A DNA stretch of 64,000 nucleotides from Rebecca billardiae RCC1528 (GCA_965240325.2 OZ251239.1:434001-498000); one strand, 5' to 3'. Shown: positions 11,448 through 23,700, numbered from the stretch's first letter. A program made the numbers and translations. The notes: generated by a model not told the origin, from the letters alone.

Positions 11448-12801
11448 CCCCTATTGTGGAACGGACCCCTATTGTGGAACGGCGCCAGTTTTTCCTATGT
11501 AGAGCTCGGATGTCGCGGAGGCGATGAGATCGGCGGCTACCGCCGTGTGCGCCTGGCCAAGGCGCGTCCAACGAGCCCAAGAACGTCGCCATAGCCCCAC
11601 CCCAGCGCCGTCCGCTGCCGATCGTTTGCTGGAGTCAGAGCTGAGAATCTGGTGTGAAAAAATGGTTTTCGGCTCCTGTAGGCCGAAGCTTCGGCCGGGA
11701 GGGCGCGCACGGTATTTTTGGGAGCTCCCCGAGAGCAGCCCGGGCAGGGAATCAAGCCGGCTTGCCGCTGCCGCACTCGTGGATGGAGCGCGAGTGACAC
11801 GAATTGGGTCAGGTCAGCATGGCTGATTCCTGGGTTGGAGGGTCGAGGACGCCCCGCCGCGGCGGGGGGCGGTGCGGCGGCGCGAGCTGACTGGTGGCGA
11901 TGATGAACGCGTAGCCGAAGGTGCCGGACCGTCAGGCGACGCCCAACCCCGCAAAGCAGCTTCATCGCCTGCCGACCGCGCGAGAGCCGCGCCGCGCGAA
12001 GCGGCTGGGCGCGAGTGGACTACGACCCGCCGGATGCAGCCATCAGGGACTGTGTGTAGAGCGGGGAGCTGGCGTGAGGGCACAGCTGTCGCCGACTTCG
12101 GCTCATATGCCGTGACAACGGGCCACGCTCTGTCGGATGGTGAAGGACCCGACCAGCCCGTCGAGGCCGCTGGGGCTGAAGCCGCGGCTGAGCGGCTGTG
12201 ACGGTCGAGCAGATGCACACCAACTGGGTCGCGGAGATAGCGCTACTCGGCTTCGCGCCGACCACGCGGCAGGTCTGCATCGATGCGGCGCTCCTCTTCC
12301 TGCGTAGCGGCGCGCCCTTCTCGACGCTCTCCAGCATGCCCTGGAAGCGGTGGTGTCGGCGGCGGCTCCGGCGCCACGCGAAGGCGAGCGAGCGTCGATG
12401 ACGGACACGCTCGTCGACCGCATCACTCATCGTGGAGAGGGTTCGCGCGGGCAAGACGTGCCCCCCGGCGGCTGCGGGGTCGAGGGCGGGTGCCCACACC
12501 ACCAGCACGCCGGCGAGCGCCAGTGGGCCGACTGCGAACGCTCAGGAGCCAGCAGTGGCACCGTCCTGAGCGAGGAACCAAAATCGTTCCACAATAGGGG
12601 TCAGTCGACCCGTCGACGCACCCCGCGCGCGCGCGCGCGCGCGCGCGCGCGCGCGGGCTAGTTTCGAGCTCCGCACCTTCAGAGGTGTATGGTCCCTTCG
12701 GTAGGACCCATGGCCAGTACCTGACACCTTAAGATCGCTCGCCGAGCCGCACTACCTCGCCCTAGGGGCGGAAAACCCGAAAATCGTTCCACAATAGGGG
12801 T
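11448..12801. mobile_element. piggyBac-like non-autonomous element nested in the hAT-like element
   Basis: The ends are perfect 16-bp inverted repeats (CCCCTATTGTGGAACG at 11448-11463; complement at 12786-12801) directly flanked by TTAA on both sides (11444-11447 and 12802-12805). The TTAA duplication and a CCC-starting terminus fit the piggyBac superfamily. Each terminal motif is repeated once internally, at 11466-11481 in the left-end orientation and at 12585-12600 in the right-end orientation. No DDD transposase is recognisable. Other TTAA-specific families cannot be excluded. Confidence 0.65.
12624..12656. repeat. (CG)n microsatellite
   Basis: An alternating CG run of about 33 bp inside the TTAA-flanked nested element, next to its right internal terminal repeat. 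Confidence 0.85.
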
Positions 12802-12954
12802 TAAGATAGGGGGTCCAAGCCAGCAGCCCACCGATTGGTGATATTTGACAACCATGCCATGTAGGCGTCTGATGAGCGTGACGCTTGCGGAGTCACCCTC
12901 AAATATGTCCCAGAGCCCAGCCCAGCCGCCAGAAGCACTAAAAACCGACTCCGC

Positions 12955-13848
12955 GTGTCGTCGCGCGGTCGCGCGCGCACGCAGCGGCGCCCGCTGTGTC
13001 ACATAGAGATTCAGCCGAATGTTACCTACTTGTCATGGCAACTAGATGACGATACGCGGTCGGACTTACTTATTGACAAGCGCTGCCCTCTATCCAAAGG
13101 ATTTTATGGTGAAAATACCGAAAAAGTGGGGCACAATGCTGTGCGCGTAGACGTCCATGAAAAACTACTCCAAGATCGAGCACATTACCCATTTAATTAT
13201 GGGAATATACCCGCATATAAGCGCCAGGTTACCCACTATATATATAATGTGGTTAATTTTGCCATATGTATTCAAGTGAGTGCCTATACATGGGTACCTT
13301 GCTCACTACTTGCTGGGTCATCCGAATACGGAGTACGGCGGCGCCGAGACGGCTCATGCCACTGGACTCAGCACATCAGTGAGTGCCGGCCCGCGAACGC
13401 GGGCCTGATGCCGGTGGCGGGCTGCACGTGCTGCGGCACACGGCCAACTCCGCCACTGAACACGCCGCCACCATCCCGGCATGAGAGTCCTCTCCGCCGT
13501 CGAGGCTGGCGTGCGCAGACTAGCTCGCCATGTGCCGGGCGGCTTCCTTGCCCGTACTCAGGTGTCACCGGCACCGTCGCCGTTCGTCGTACCCCAGCTC
13601 ACGCGAGGCCGCCGCCGGTCCACCTCTGCTGCGGCTACAGCGCTTGCAGTCGAGGCTGCTCCAGCTTACCTCTGACTCTGCGAGCTGCTCGGTGGCGAGC
13701 GTTGAGCTCTCTGCCTCCACTGCCGTGCCCAGCAGCACTCCTGCCCCGAGCATCATGCAGTCCGCGCGCTGCTCCAAGACGGCCGCCAACAGTGGCGCAG
13801 GCACTCCCGAGACGAAGACACGGTGTGCAGATGTGGCAGCGGTCATAG
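12955..13848 (+). other. Open frame over an AT-richer island inside the hAT-like element
   Basis: A 297-codon frame whose segment 13010-13330 differs sharply in composition and codon use from everything nearby: AT-ending codons and few GC runs. The translation of this part has a normal residue mix with aromatic and acidic residues, for example YLSWQLDDD. The rest of the frame returns to GC-driven composition. I do not recognise the product. It may be a captured gene fragment or a decayed transposon gene. Confidence 0.3.
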
Positions 13849-15225
13849 CGGAGCTTGGCGGCGCGCGTTTGCTCCGCAGCAAGCTTGACGTTCGTGACAA
13901 GGTGCACGCTCTCAGCGCAGCTCGGCTGCTGCATGCAGCCAAGCGGCACGCCAAGTGGCACAACAAACAAGCCGACGCGTGCCGGCTGGAGCTTCTGGCG
14001 GTACTACTGTGAGCTGGAAGACAGGCCCCGCACGTACACAGGGTCGCCGAGCTTGCTTACCACCCACGACTGCCGCGCACTCCCGTTTGCGAACGAGCGG
14101 CCAGCGATCGCGCGAGTGCATGCGCAGCGCGTGGGGAGGTGAGCACTGCACGCACCAGGCCGAGCGCCGGGGGGTCATTCATGCTCATCATGGACAAGCT
14201 AAACCAGGTGTAAACCAGCGCGCAGCGTGCACGCTTCACCTGAAACCGGGGCTGCGTTGTCCGCGCTCATCCGGATGAGAGTTCGAACGGCGCGCAGAGC
14301 GGGGCTGTGAGGTTCAAGATGTCCGGTGAGAGCGAGCTGCCAGCGATCATTTGGTCGACCGCTGTCATGATGGCCACCCTGACTCGCCCGCCCGCGCGCC
14401 TCTGACGCCAGAGCGCGCTCCGCCGCGCCGACGCGACGATGAAGTCCACCGCCCAGGCGTGCTACTCGCCCGATCTCGGGCTCGACCGTGCTCTGAACGG
14501 CCGCGGCCCGTGCTGCCGCAATTCGAGCCAACAATGTTCGGAAATGGTCACCGCGAAATCGGTCAGTCGATTTTCGATTTTTAATTCCGCGGCTTGGACC
14601 CCCTAGTTAAGACGTTAATCGCGCTCTTCATGAGTCACTCGTCAGTACTGATAGTCCGTGTCGTAGTTAGATTTCGTCATTATTCACGATTCCGGCCTAG
14701 ACGGGGGTCAGAGCCCCACTGTGGCGTGTGTGGCCCAAAATCCAACTTTCTGTCGTCTTGAGATGAGGCTCTCAAACTTCGGGATATCAATATTCGCCTG
14801 AAATGACCTGGGGTCACGCTGACAAGTTTTGCGAAAAAATGTCACATACTGGAGATATACGATCTCAATCTCGACGCGATCTCGGCAACATTAGTAGGAG
14901 AGATACACGATCTCCAAGGTGATCTCGCTATTTGCACCAGAATCGCACCTGCTAGATCACATTTTGACAGTCAGAAATTGGCACAGACGGATTCTACACC
15001 CTGGAATTAAGCCTAAACGAACTTAAACGGACTCAAACCGTTATATAAACGGAGGAGATATTTCGTCATATTTCGAGATTTCGGGAGATTGTGTCACTCG
15101 GGAGTGTAACGGTCGGAGCTCTGACCCCACTACACGATTCCCAAATATAGGCCCCATAAAAATTTTCTTCGCCTCGGGCCGGCGGGGCCCCGGGGGGGGG
15201 ACCCCGGACCCCCCCGTGGGCCGGA
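13849..15225. other. Right half of the hAT-like element, no recognisable gene
   Basis: The interior has only short open frames without recognisable domains. From about 14540 it becomes AT-richer, with several GATCTC/GAGATC motifs. The last 100 bp before the inverted repeat hold the CACGTGA cluster. Confidence 0.5.
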
Positions 15226-15326
15226 CTCGTCACGTGATGTCACGTGATCACGCCTGTTATTGATTGAGTGTTGGGCAGCCGTGACGACACGTGATGGTCA
15301 CCGTGTACGACGAATTCCCAGCCCTG

Positions 15327-15387
15327 GTGGAGACCGAGTTTCGATTTTTTCACTTTTGAGACCGCCGCATAGAGTCAGAGACGTTCA
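15327..15387. repeat. Right remnant of tandem-repeat unit 0
   Basis: It begins with the duplicated target GTGGAGAC and continues into the TTCGATTTTT...GAGACCGC segment shared with the later units. It leads directly into unit 1 at TTCGGCGAG. Confidence 0.75.
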
Positions 15388-16210
15388 TTCGGCGAGAAAA
15401 GGGCGCGCCCACGATATTCCCTAAGTAAAGTGCGATCTGGACGTGAGCCGGGCGTGGCTTTAGCGTAACGGTTCGTTACGAGCGAATCGTATTCGTCGTC
15501 CCGGATCGCGTTACGTCCGGACTGGGCCACATCCGGATCGGAGCCTGACGTGCCCCGCACGATGTCGATGGCGGATGGGAGGCCAACCCCTGCCTGGCTG
15601 CGAGCGAGCGCGCCTGCACGTGCCTCCGGACCCGCCTCCCGCTTGCTGCTCACGCAGTCAGCTGCGACCGTGGCGCATGATCGCAGAAGCAGTGCCGGCA
15701 GTACGGCCTGCATCAGCTAGTCGTGCCGCGCCGTCGTGTCCGCGCGCGGTAGTTGCGTTTGCAGCGCTTGCGCTCGGCGAGTCGGCGACGGCACGCGCGT
15801 GCGGCTCACGGGCTCAGTCACGGGTGTGTCAAATGCGGTCTCGTCGGCGCGCTTTCGCCCGCCACCTCGTGCACCCGTGCCGCCAGCTTCATCGTCTTCA
15901 TGATGGCCCGCGGTGCAGGGCGGAGCGCGCAGCGTGGAGCCCGCAGTGCGGGCCCTAAGGCAGCCTACTGTCAATCTCGCCCGTGCCTGAGCTGTGTGCG
16001 TCTCTTATTCTGAGTAATTAAACTGTATAACCACGTTTCATGCAAATAAAAGATCTTTGATCAAAGAAAAAAGGGACGGTGGCCGGGGCGATTTTCAGGG
16101 AGGTGGAGACCGCGAGTACAGTTTACTAAGTATAAGAGACGCACACAGCTCAGGCAGGCGAGATACAGTAGTTCGATTTTTTGAGACCGCATACAGTAGA
16201 GACGTTTACA
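15388..16210. repeat. Tandem-repeat unit 1 (823 bp)
   Basis: Starts TTCGGCGAG and repeats from 16211 with about 95% or higher similarity by eye, apart from small indels. Open frames across the units on both strands repeat with the sequence and show no domain, so I treat the array as noncoding. The unit contains two inverted arms (15974-16028 and 16117-16163). Confidence 0.85.
15974..16163. repeat. Foldback module: inverted arms around an 88-bp loop
   Basis: Two arms related to the sequence TACAGTTTACTAAG...GGCAGGCGAGA lie in opposite orientation at 15974-16028 and 16117-16163. The same pair recurs in unit 2 at about 16812-16868 and 16957-17003. The same 47-bp arm forms the perfect palindrome into which the Mutator-like element inserted (25800-25846 and 63381-63427). 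Unit 0 lacks both arms. Confidence 0.7.
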
Positions 16211-17149
16211 TTCGGCGAGCTAGAAAAGGGCGCGCCCACGATATTCCCTAAGTAAAGTGCGATCTGGACGTGAGCCGGACGTGACTTTAGCGTAACGGTT
16301 TGACGTTACAGTTACGAGCGAATAATCGTATTCGTCGTCCCGGATCGCGTGACGTCCGGACTGGCCCGACTGGGCCACATCCGGATCGGAGGTCGGACGT
16401 GCCCCGCACGATGGCGGATGTGACCAACCCCTGGCTGCGAGCGCGCCTGCACGTGCCTCCGGACCCGCCTCCCGCTTGCTGCTCACGCAGTCAGCTGCGA
16501 CCGTGGCGCATGATCGCAGAAGCAGTGCCGGCAGTACGGCCTGCATCAGCTAGTCGTGCCGCGCCGTCGTGTCCGCGCGCGGTAGTTGCGTTTGCAGCGC
16601 TTGCGCTCGGCGAGTCGGCGACGGCACGCGCGTGCGGCTCACGGGCTCAGTGGGCAGTGGCACGGGTGTGTCAAATGCGGTCTCGTCGGCGCGCTTTCGC
16701 CCGCCACCTCGTGCACCCGTGCCGCCAGCTTCATCGTCTTCATGATGGCCCGCGGTGCAGGGCGGAGCGCGCAGCGTGGAGCCCGCAGTGCGGGCCCTAA
16801 GGCCTACTGTCAATCTCGCCCGTGCCTGAGCTGTGTGCGTCTCTTATTCTGAGTAATTAAACTGTATAACCACGTTTCATGCAAATATAAAAGATCTTTG
16901 ATCAAAGAAAAAAGGGACGGTGGCCGGGGCGATTTTCAGGGAGGTGGAGACCGCGAGTACAGTTTACTAAGTATAAGAGACGCACACAGCTCAGGCAGGC
17001 GAGATACAGTAGTTCGATTTTTTGAGACCGCATACAGTTTACTATGTTTTAACGTGCACACTTGGTTAAGGCGTGATTGACGCCATCCAACACTGCACAA
17101 AGACACCGCCACAAAACAGACCGGCGCAGGCAGAGTAGAGACGTTTACA
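16211..17149. repeat. Tandem-repeat unit 2 (939 bp)
   Basis: A second copy of the array unit. It is longer than unit 1 mainly because of an extra segment of about 100 bp near its 3' end (about 17038-17135) that unit 1 lacks. Confidence 0.85.
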
Positions 17150-17960
17150 TTCGGCGAGCTAGAAAAGGGCGCGCCCACGATATTCCCTAAGTAAAGTGCG
17201 ATCTGGACGTGAGCCGGACGTGACTTTAGCGTAACGGTTTGACGTTACAGTTACGAGCGAATAATCGTATTCGTCGTCCCGGATCGCGTGACGTCCGGAC
17301 TGGCCCGACTGGGCCACATCCGGATCGGAGGTCGGACGTGCCCCGCACGATGGCGGATGTGACCAACCCCTGGCTGCGAGCGCGCCTGCACGTGCCTCCG
17401 GACCCGCCTCCCGCTTGCTGCTCACGCAGTCAGCTGCGACCGTGGCGCATGATCGCAGAAGCAACGGTGCCGGCAGTACGGCCTGCATCAGCTAGTGCCG
17501 CTGCCGTCTGAGTGGCGCGCGCGGTAGTCAGTGAGTGTCCGTAGTAGAGTTGCGTTTGCAGCGCTCCGCGGCGCTCGGCGACGGCACGCGCGTGCGGCTC
17601 AGGTGTGTCAAATGTGGTCTCGTCGGCGCGCTTTCGCCTGCCACCTCGTGCACCCGTGCCGTCAGCTTCATCGTCTTCATGAGGACTGCTGCTGCTCGGT
17701 CGCCATCCGCTCTCCGCCATCACCCCGAGTCGCCCGCGGCGCGCGCGGTAGCCAGCGGGCGTACGGTCACTCACACCCGTGCCAACGGGTCAAGTGGCCA
17801 GAGTACGTCTGGTCGTTGGCTGGCACGGGCCGCAGCGCTAAAGCACCCTGCTGTCAGCACACCCGACTTCTTCAGTACTCCGAGCTGAAGCTCCGCGGCA
17901 CGACTCACTCGCCGCACGATCGGGCGGACGCGGGACGGGTCGGATCCGCGAGCTGATTGA
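17150..17960. repeat. Tandem-repeat unit 3, decayed
   Basis: The first 330 bp closely match units 1 and 2. After about 17500 it breaks into partly matching blocks with insertions and deletions (for example the GTGTGTCAAATG...CTCGTCGGCGCGCTTTCGCC block) and fades into unique sequence. Confidence 0.7.
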
Positions 17961-18394
17961 TCAGCCATCAGGCCAGAGTTGGACACGGTTTCATTCAGGC
18001 AGCTAGTAATAGTTGTCAGACGGACGTCCGATGCCGATGGCACGATCGCGGACAGGTCGGATCCAAGCTGATCAGCCAGTTGGACATTTGGCAGCTAGCT
18101 GTCAGACGGACGACGGGACGTCCGATTTGACCGGTGCCGCGGGTGCGGTCTCAGGTCCGCTGCTGTGATTCACTGATTGTGTGAAGTGTCAGGAATGAGT
18201 CTCGCGGTCGCAGGCAGGGCGACGGTCGGACTAATAGCTTCGTCAGTCATCTCACAACCGACTTCAACTGGCGAACTGCCACGACTACGGCGGAGAGCCG
18301 CGATTGCACGGCCACCGCGGGCCCCCAACTGCGTTGATTCTATTTATGCTAAGTAAGAAATGGACCGCGAAACGGGCGCGGTCATATCTAAGTA

Positions 18395-18472
<78 letters not shown>

Positions 18473-20792
18473 TGGTGAACACAGCTTTAATAAACTACAT
18501 CAATTTCAGTAATTCGTGAGGAAGCCTGGGAGACCCAGCTCCGACCCCTTTAATTGTTGTCCAATACTGCTGTCCAAAGTGATACCGGATTAGGAATACC
18601 GAATACGAACAATGAGGCCTCAAACGTTATTTTTTTGATTAGGTACGCCTCGGGAATCGAGAACGCATGTCGTTACCTTTTTGAGCGCGCCTCATAGGGA
18701 CGTCGTTGCGATTCCCGCACCTATTTGTTGACGCTTTTCTACATACGACCATCCGCTCCCAAGTTGAGGATGGAACCGCGACGAGTGGCCTTTCGCCGCC
18801 GGCGCCGGCGTGCCGGCTCGGCACACACGATTGAGTATGACGAACGAGCTCAGCGCGCTGCTGCAGGGAGGCGAAGGCCTCGCGCGACACGCAGAACGGC
18901 GCTCAGCCGGTGTTCGACCAGCCCCACCGGGACAAGGCCGCCACGGGCCCCGCCCGCAGTTTAATTGTCGTCAGGCCACCCGGGTCCGAGCCGCTGACCC
19001 GAGTCAGTAGACGAGTTCAGCCGCCGACCTTGAATGACCCCAGTGGGCGGAAATGGCCATATCTCCCGGAGATTGCGTTTACTGACGTACGTCAGTAAAG
19101 TTTCGTCGGGATTTTCAGCAATTTCATTGGAGGAGGGTGCCTCACTCTATTGTCCAAACTTGCATTTTCGGGATGTGAAGCTGTAAGTGTTTCGCCTTGC
19201 GGAGTAGCGCAGCCGCCAATCCGTCCAATGGGAAGCCAGCTCGGGCTTCGCTCAATGAAAAATGATCACATCGGCTCCCGCGAGCCCCAATAGGAAATAG
19301 CGATGCTCGCTCCGTTCCACTTCGTCGGTATCTCGCCGTCTCGTGGTGGGCGAGGGGCGGAGCTGAGTGGTTGGGGCTGCGGCGCGGACTGCGATGCTGG
19401 GCTGCTGACGTTCTCCGCGCGGGATATCTGAGGGGCACGCGAGCTGTATGTAGGGCACGCCTTGCAAACAATCTCCCCGCTGTACGTGCAGGTCATGCTA
19501 GCGTCCTCCGCGCCAAAAAAACCTGCTTGTTCTTGCGCGAGGCCCGAGTCCGCGGCACGGTCGCTGCTCGCCGCAAGCTGGCACGCGTCAGCGTCTACAC
19601 ATTCACGATTCGGTGGTCATCGTGCGCCTGAGGACGGGGGCGATCTACTGAGTGCGCTGCTAGATGAGCAGGCCCGCGTAAGGTTAGATCACCCTGCTCC
19701 TCACGCCTTGCGCGCACCTTGGGTTGCTTCCGTCACGCCGTTGAGGCGCTTCACGTCGCACGGGTCGGCGTAAGCTGTGTGTGTGATGCAAGCAGACGTC
19801 TTCCAAGCCTGGCTTGTACCCGATGGGAGAGCATACTTCTATCGCCTTCAGCCACCACCTTCTCCGGCGTTCGACGCCCACACTACATGCGACCACAGCC
19901 ATACGCAGCTCGTCGGGACTCGTCTCCGTTAGCTTGTCGATGTGCAAACGCCAAGGCCTGTGACACGCAGGGAAGACTGATTCGCCATGGCATTTGTGCA
20001 CTGCGTGAAGCATTGACACCCGCGCACGTTCGCCAGGTAGATTTGCGGGAGCAGAGCGTGCTTTTCTGCAAGGAATCGCACACGTATCACAGAAGTTCAG
20101 CAGTCGCGGGCTCGGACTGAAGATCTCTGCACCGTCGCTTGGCCGTGAGTGACAGGAACAGGCGAGGAGCTCCCACGGTGCTGGCGCACAACATGCCGTG
20201 ACAGCGGGGGGCACACACATGGCGCGTGCGCTGACACAACCGCGCGGACGACCGGGCTAGGCGCCACTGATCGGCCGCCCTCGTGCAAGGCACCGGCGGA
20301 CTTCGCGGCCGGAACGCCATCGGGACAGCCGTCCCTCGTTTCGGCCGCCAGATAGTCTTTCGCCTTCTTCAAAACTCTAAACATTGACTGGCCAAGTAAC
20401 TCTGAGATTCGCAATCGTGCGGCCAAAAACGGGGCTGGGGGGCAGTCAAGGTAGTACGGTGGCACTCCGTGAGTCTCTGTACGTGAGTAATTCGCGGCGG
20501 TCCACTAGCGGCGCAGTGGCATCTGAATTAATAAATGCAGCAGCAGCAGAGCGCAGCATATCGTCAGTCGTAGTATCAGTCGTCGTCTGAGTATATAGTA
20601 CTTAACGATGACGATTCAGTCACAGTGCATGACAGTGCCGCCGCAGCCGCGGCCGCCGGCCCCGGCCGCGGCCGCTCCGCGCGGCCCGGCTCCGCGCGGC
20701 CGCTCCGCGCGGCCCCCGCCCCGCGGTGCCGCGACTGCCGAGCCGCGCCTGCCCACGGGCTCGGCGCGGCGCAGCCACGGCGACGCTGGCTG
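17961..20792. other. Region without a recognisable gene
   Basis: Mixed-composition DNA between the tandem array and the rhodopsin kinase. It has a 74-bp AT microsatellite at 18397-18470, an AT-richer patch at about 18480-18725, and GC-saturated sequence at 20635-20760. Open frames up to 178 codons overlap on both strands, and none shows a domain I recognise. Confidence 0.5.
18397..18470. repeat. (AT)37 microsatellite
   Basis: A pure AT dinucleotide run of 74 bp. Confidence 0.95.
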
Positions 20793-23700
20793 TCATGCCG
20801 GCGGCAGCTCGTGAGGTGGCCGTGCATATGCCGTCGTGGCCGCACAGCCGTCTGCTCCGCGTTGTCGCTCGTCGTGAGCCGCGCCTACACACATGGGCGC
20901 ACCCGCGGCCGGCGCGCGCGCGTGCGTTGGCACTGGCCTGAAGCAGTGTGGTCCGTGCGCCGACATCGCCGCCGATTCCGTTGTGCGTGTTGGGACCGGC
21001 CGCCCGATCAGGTGATGGCTGGCGAGAGCGTGAGGGGCGGGCTCGGCGCCGCGATGCACCGGCCTGTCATCGCGCGACATCACCAGCGTGTTGTTGTTCA
21101 CCGCGACGAGAGGCGACGTGTCCACGAGCATGAGCTCGCCTGCCGCTGCTGCCGGCGCGTGCGAGCGGCCGTTGTTGAAGGAGAGCACGGGCGTCGATGG
21201 CACGGAGAGCGGGTCCCTGCCGCCGCCGCTCCCGTACCGCTCCCGCCAGTGCTGCCGGAAGAGCGCGCGCGACGCCTCCACCTTGAACGGCGCCTTGCTC
21301 AGGAAGCCATGTGCGCGCGTCAAGTAGTCAGCGACCTCGCCGTCTGAGTCGTTGGCCGAGCGCACGAGCATCAGCGTGCGCGCCTCGTCGTCGGGGTCGA
21401 GCTTCTGCCGCACCTCGGCGATGATGTGCGAGCCGTACGCGATCAGCGAGCTCGAGCCCATCCGGGCGGTCGGCGGCATCTCGCCGTACTCGAGGTTCTC
21501 GTCGCAGATGATGAGCACGCGCGCGTCGCCGGCGTCGCGGATGCGGCTGAGCAGCGTGGCTGCGAGCGGCGGGATTTCCTCCGGCGTGCCGAGGGTGACG
21601 ATCGCCTCGTCCGGCGCGCCGAGCTTGGAGAACATGCGCTTGAGGACCGAGCGCTGCATCTTCGAGTCGTCGATGCCGATGCACACCGTGCCGTCCGGGA
21701 TGACCCACGTCGGCGAGGACGGGCGCGACGGCCGCGGCCGGCGCGTCTCGGCCGAGATCTCAATCTCCGGGATCGTGAGCGTCATGATCGTCTCGCCCTT
21801 GTCGAAGCGGATGCCGACGGTGCCGCCGAGCGCGTTGGCGCACAGCCGCATGATCCACGCGCCGTCGCCGGAGGACGTCGACGGGTGCCCCCCCTTCGGC
21901 GTGTCGCCGTGCAGCCGGAACCCCTTCTCGAAGACGACGGCGGGATCGTCGATGTTGAGCAGCTCCTCGTGGTCGTCGCCCGCCGAGTTGTGCACGTGCA
22001 TCCGCAGCGTGTTGCTGCCGCCCGGCTCGTCGGCGAGGTCGAGGCAGACGCGGACGCGCACGGCGCCGGCCTCGCTGCCGTACTTCACCGCGTTGCTCAC
22101 GGCGTTCGCCAGGATGATGTGCAGCAGGTGCGGGTCCGAGACGATCTGTGGCGGCTGCGCGGGCGAGAACTCGAAGTGCACGTTCGGGTTCGGCGAGCTG
22201 ATCACCGTCGGGAGGTGCACGGCCAGCCGCTTGGGCGCGTACATGCCGTTGACGATCTCGCGCGCGAGCGCGGCCGAGGTGATCGTGGTGAGCATCCCCG
22301 CGAGCAGGTCGTTCAGCATCGCCAGCTTCTCCCCGCCCACGCCCTGCTCGGTCAGCTCGTCGACGACCTGGATGGCGGCGAGAACGTCGTTCTTGACCTC
22401 GTGGCGCGTGAAGCGGTTGGCCTCCTCGTCCTTGCGCCGCGCGACCTCGAGCTCGCGCGTCTGGATCTGGTGCTCGATCATGCGCTCGCGGTCGGTCACG
22501 TCGCGCACGACGATCACCATGTACTGCTCCTTCGCCACCAGCTTCGGCTTCACCTCGCAGAGCAGCACGCGCGCGCCGTCGAGCGTGTCACGGCCGTTGA
22601 GCGTGTAACGAAATTCGGCCTGCTGGCTCGTGTCCTGCGCCCACGCGGCCGCGAGCATGCGGTCGATGTCGGTGTCCTCGCTCAGCTGGTGCGCGCGGCC
22701 GTGGATCCACGCGTCCGCGTCGTGCACGAGCGAGAGCAGCGAGTGCGACGCCACCGTGTGGTACCAGTCCTTCTCGCGCTGCGAGACGATGAGCACGTCA
22801 GACGCGTGCCGCCACGCGATGCTCATCTGCTCGGTGAGCCGCTCCAGCCGCCGCGCGGCCACCCGCCGCTTGGCGAGGTCGTGCTGCTCGCCGAGGTACG
22901 TGGCGTACAGCATCTTGCCGATGCAGTCCATCACCGCCTCCAGGATGCCGAACACGTCGTACTGCCGCGTCACCGCCGCGAACGCGAACAGGCACGGGAA
23001 GATGCTCCACACGCAGCAGCAGGTGAACGCGACGCGCTCGGCGCGCGCGTACGCCTCGTGGGTGCCCGGCTGGGTGTCGGCGGAGGAGTGCGCATTGAGC
23101 GCGCGGCGGCACTTGAACCAGCGCGCCCAGATGATCGAGTAGCACGCCGTCGCGCACGCGATCAGCAGGCACCACAAGCCGAGGTGCGGAGTGAGCCACA
23201 GGAAGTTGCCAAAGACGATGCACATGAACTGCGAGGACGCGGTGAGGGCGGCGACGCGGAGCGGCTCGCCAGCGGCGTCTTCGCTCACCACGGTCATCAG
23301 AAAGAGCGTCACGCCCCACTCGGCGTACCGAAGCGGCGAGGCGTGCGTCCCAATCACCGGGTCGAGCCGCACGGGGACCGGCAGCAGGAAATGCATCCAG
23401 TTGGTCGCCGCCGCAATCACGTGCACGGCGGTGACCAAGATCTCCGCGGAGGATGCGCCACGCATCAGCATCGCCAGCGTGCGCACAACCACCGCCGTGC
23501 CCAGCACCGTCCCCGACACGAGGTTGGCCCACCCTTCTGACCTGGTGAACTCCGACTCCGTCGGGATTGTCATCAGCACGAGCGCGCTCAGAGCACCCCA
23601 GACGAGCGCGGCGACAGCGACGATGAGGGCGGCGGTGCGCACGCGGAGCGTCGACAGGCCGCGCGCTGCGACCGTCGAAGACTCGTACAGCGCCGGCCCC

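Larger units (their letters stand above)
11060..15326. mobile_element. hAT-superfamily-like DNA transposon, 4267 bp, apparently non-autonomous
   Basis: The ends are inverted repeats of 17 bp with one mismatch (left CAGGGCTGGGAGTTCGT at 11060-11076; right complement CAGGGCTGGGAATTCGT at 15310-15326). An exact 8-bp duplication GTGGAGAC flanks it at 11052-11059 and 15327-15334. The uninterrupted target is visible in the neighbouring tandem units at about 16103-16110 and 16943-16950. The 8-bp duplication and CAGGG ends fit the hAT superfamily. Both ends carry dense subterminal CACGTGA/TCACGTG motifs, a common arrangement for hAT transposase binding. I find no intact transposase inside, so movement would need a transposase supplied in trans. 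Confidence 0.8.

Noticed and set aside
15388-17960. Protein-coding gene family in the tandem array (repeated frames of 85-166 codons)
   Set aside because: The frames recur only because the DNA repeats, several frames on both strands are equally open, and small indels between units shift them without consequence.
19684-20465. A recombinase or other gene in the 19.4-20.5 kb overlapping frames
   Set aside because: I looked for tyrosine-recombinase and transposase signatures and found only isolated residues. Frames on both strands are short and mutually overlapping.
21426-23540. 704-codon plus-strand frame antisense to the rhodopsin kinase (also at 41185-43299)
   Set aside because: It is an exact antisense shadow of a gene with clear domain motifs. 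Its translation is a low-complexity Arg/Val/His/Asp mixture.
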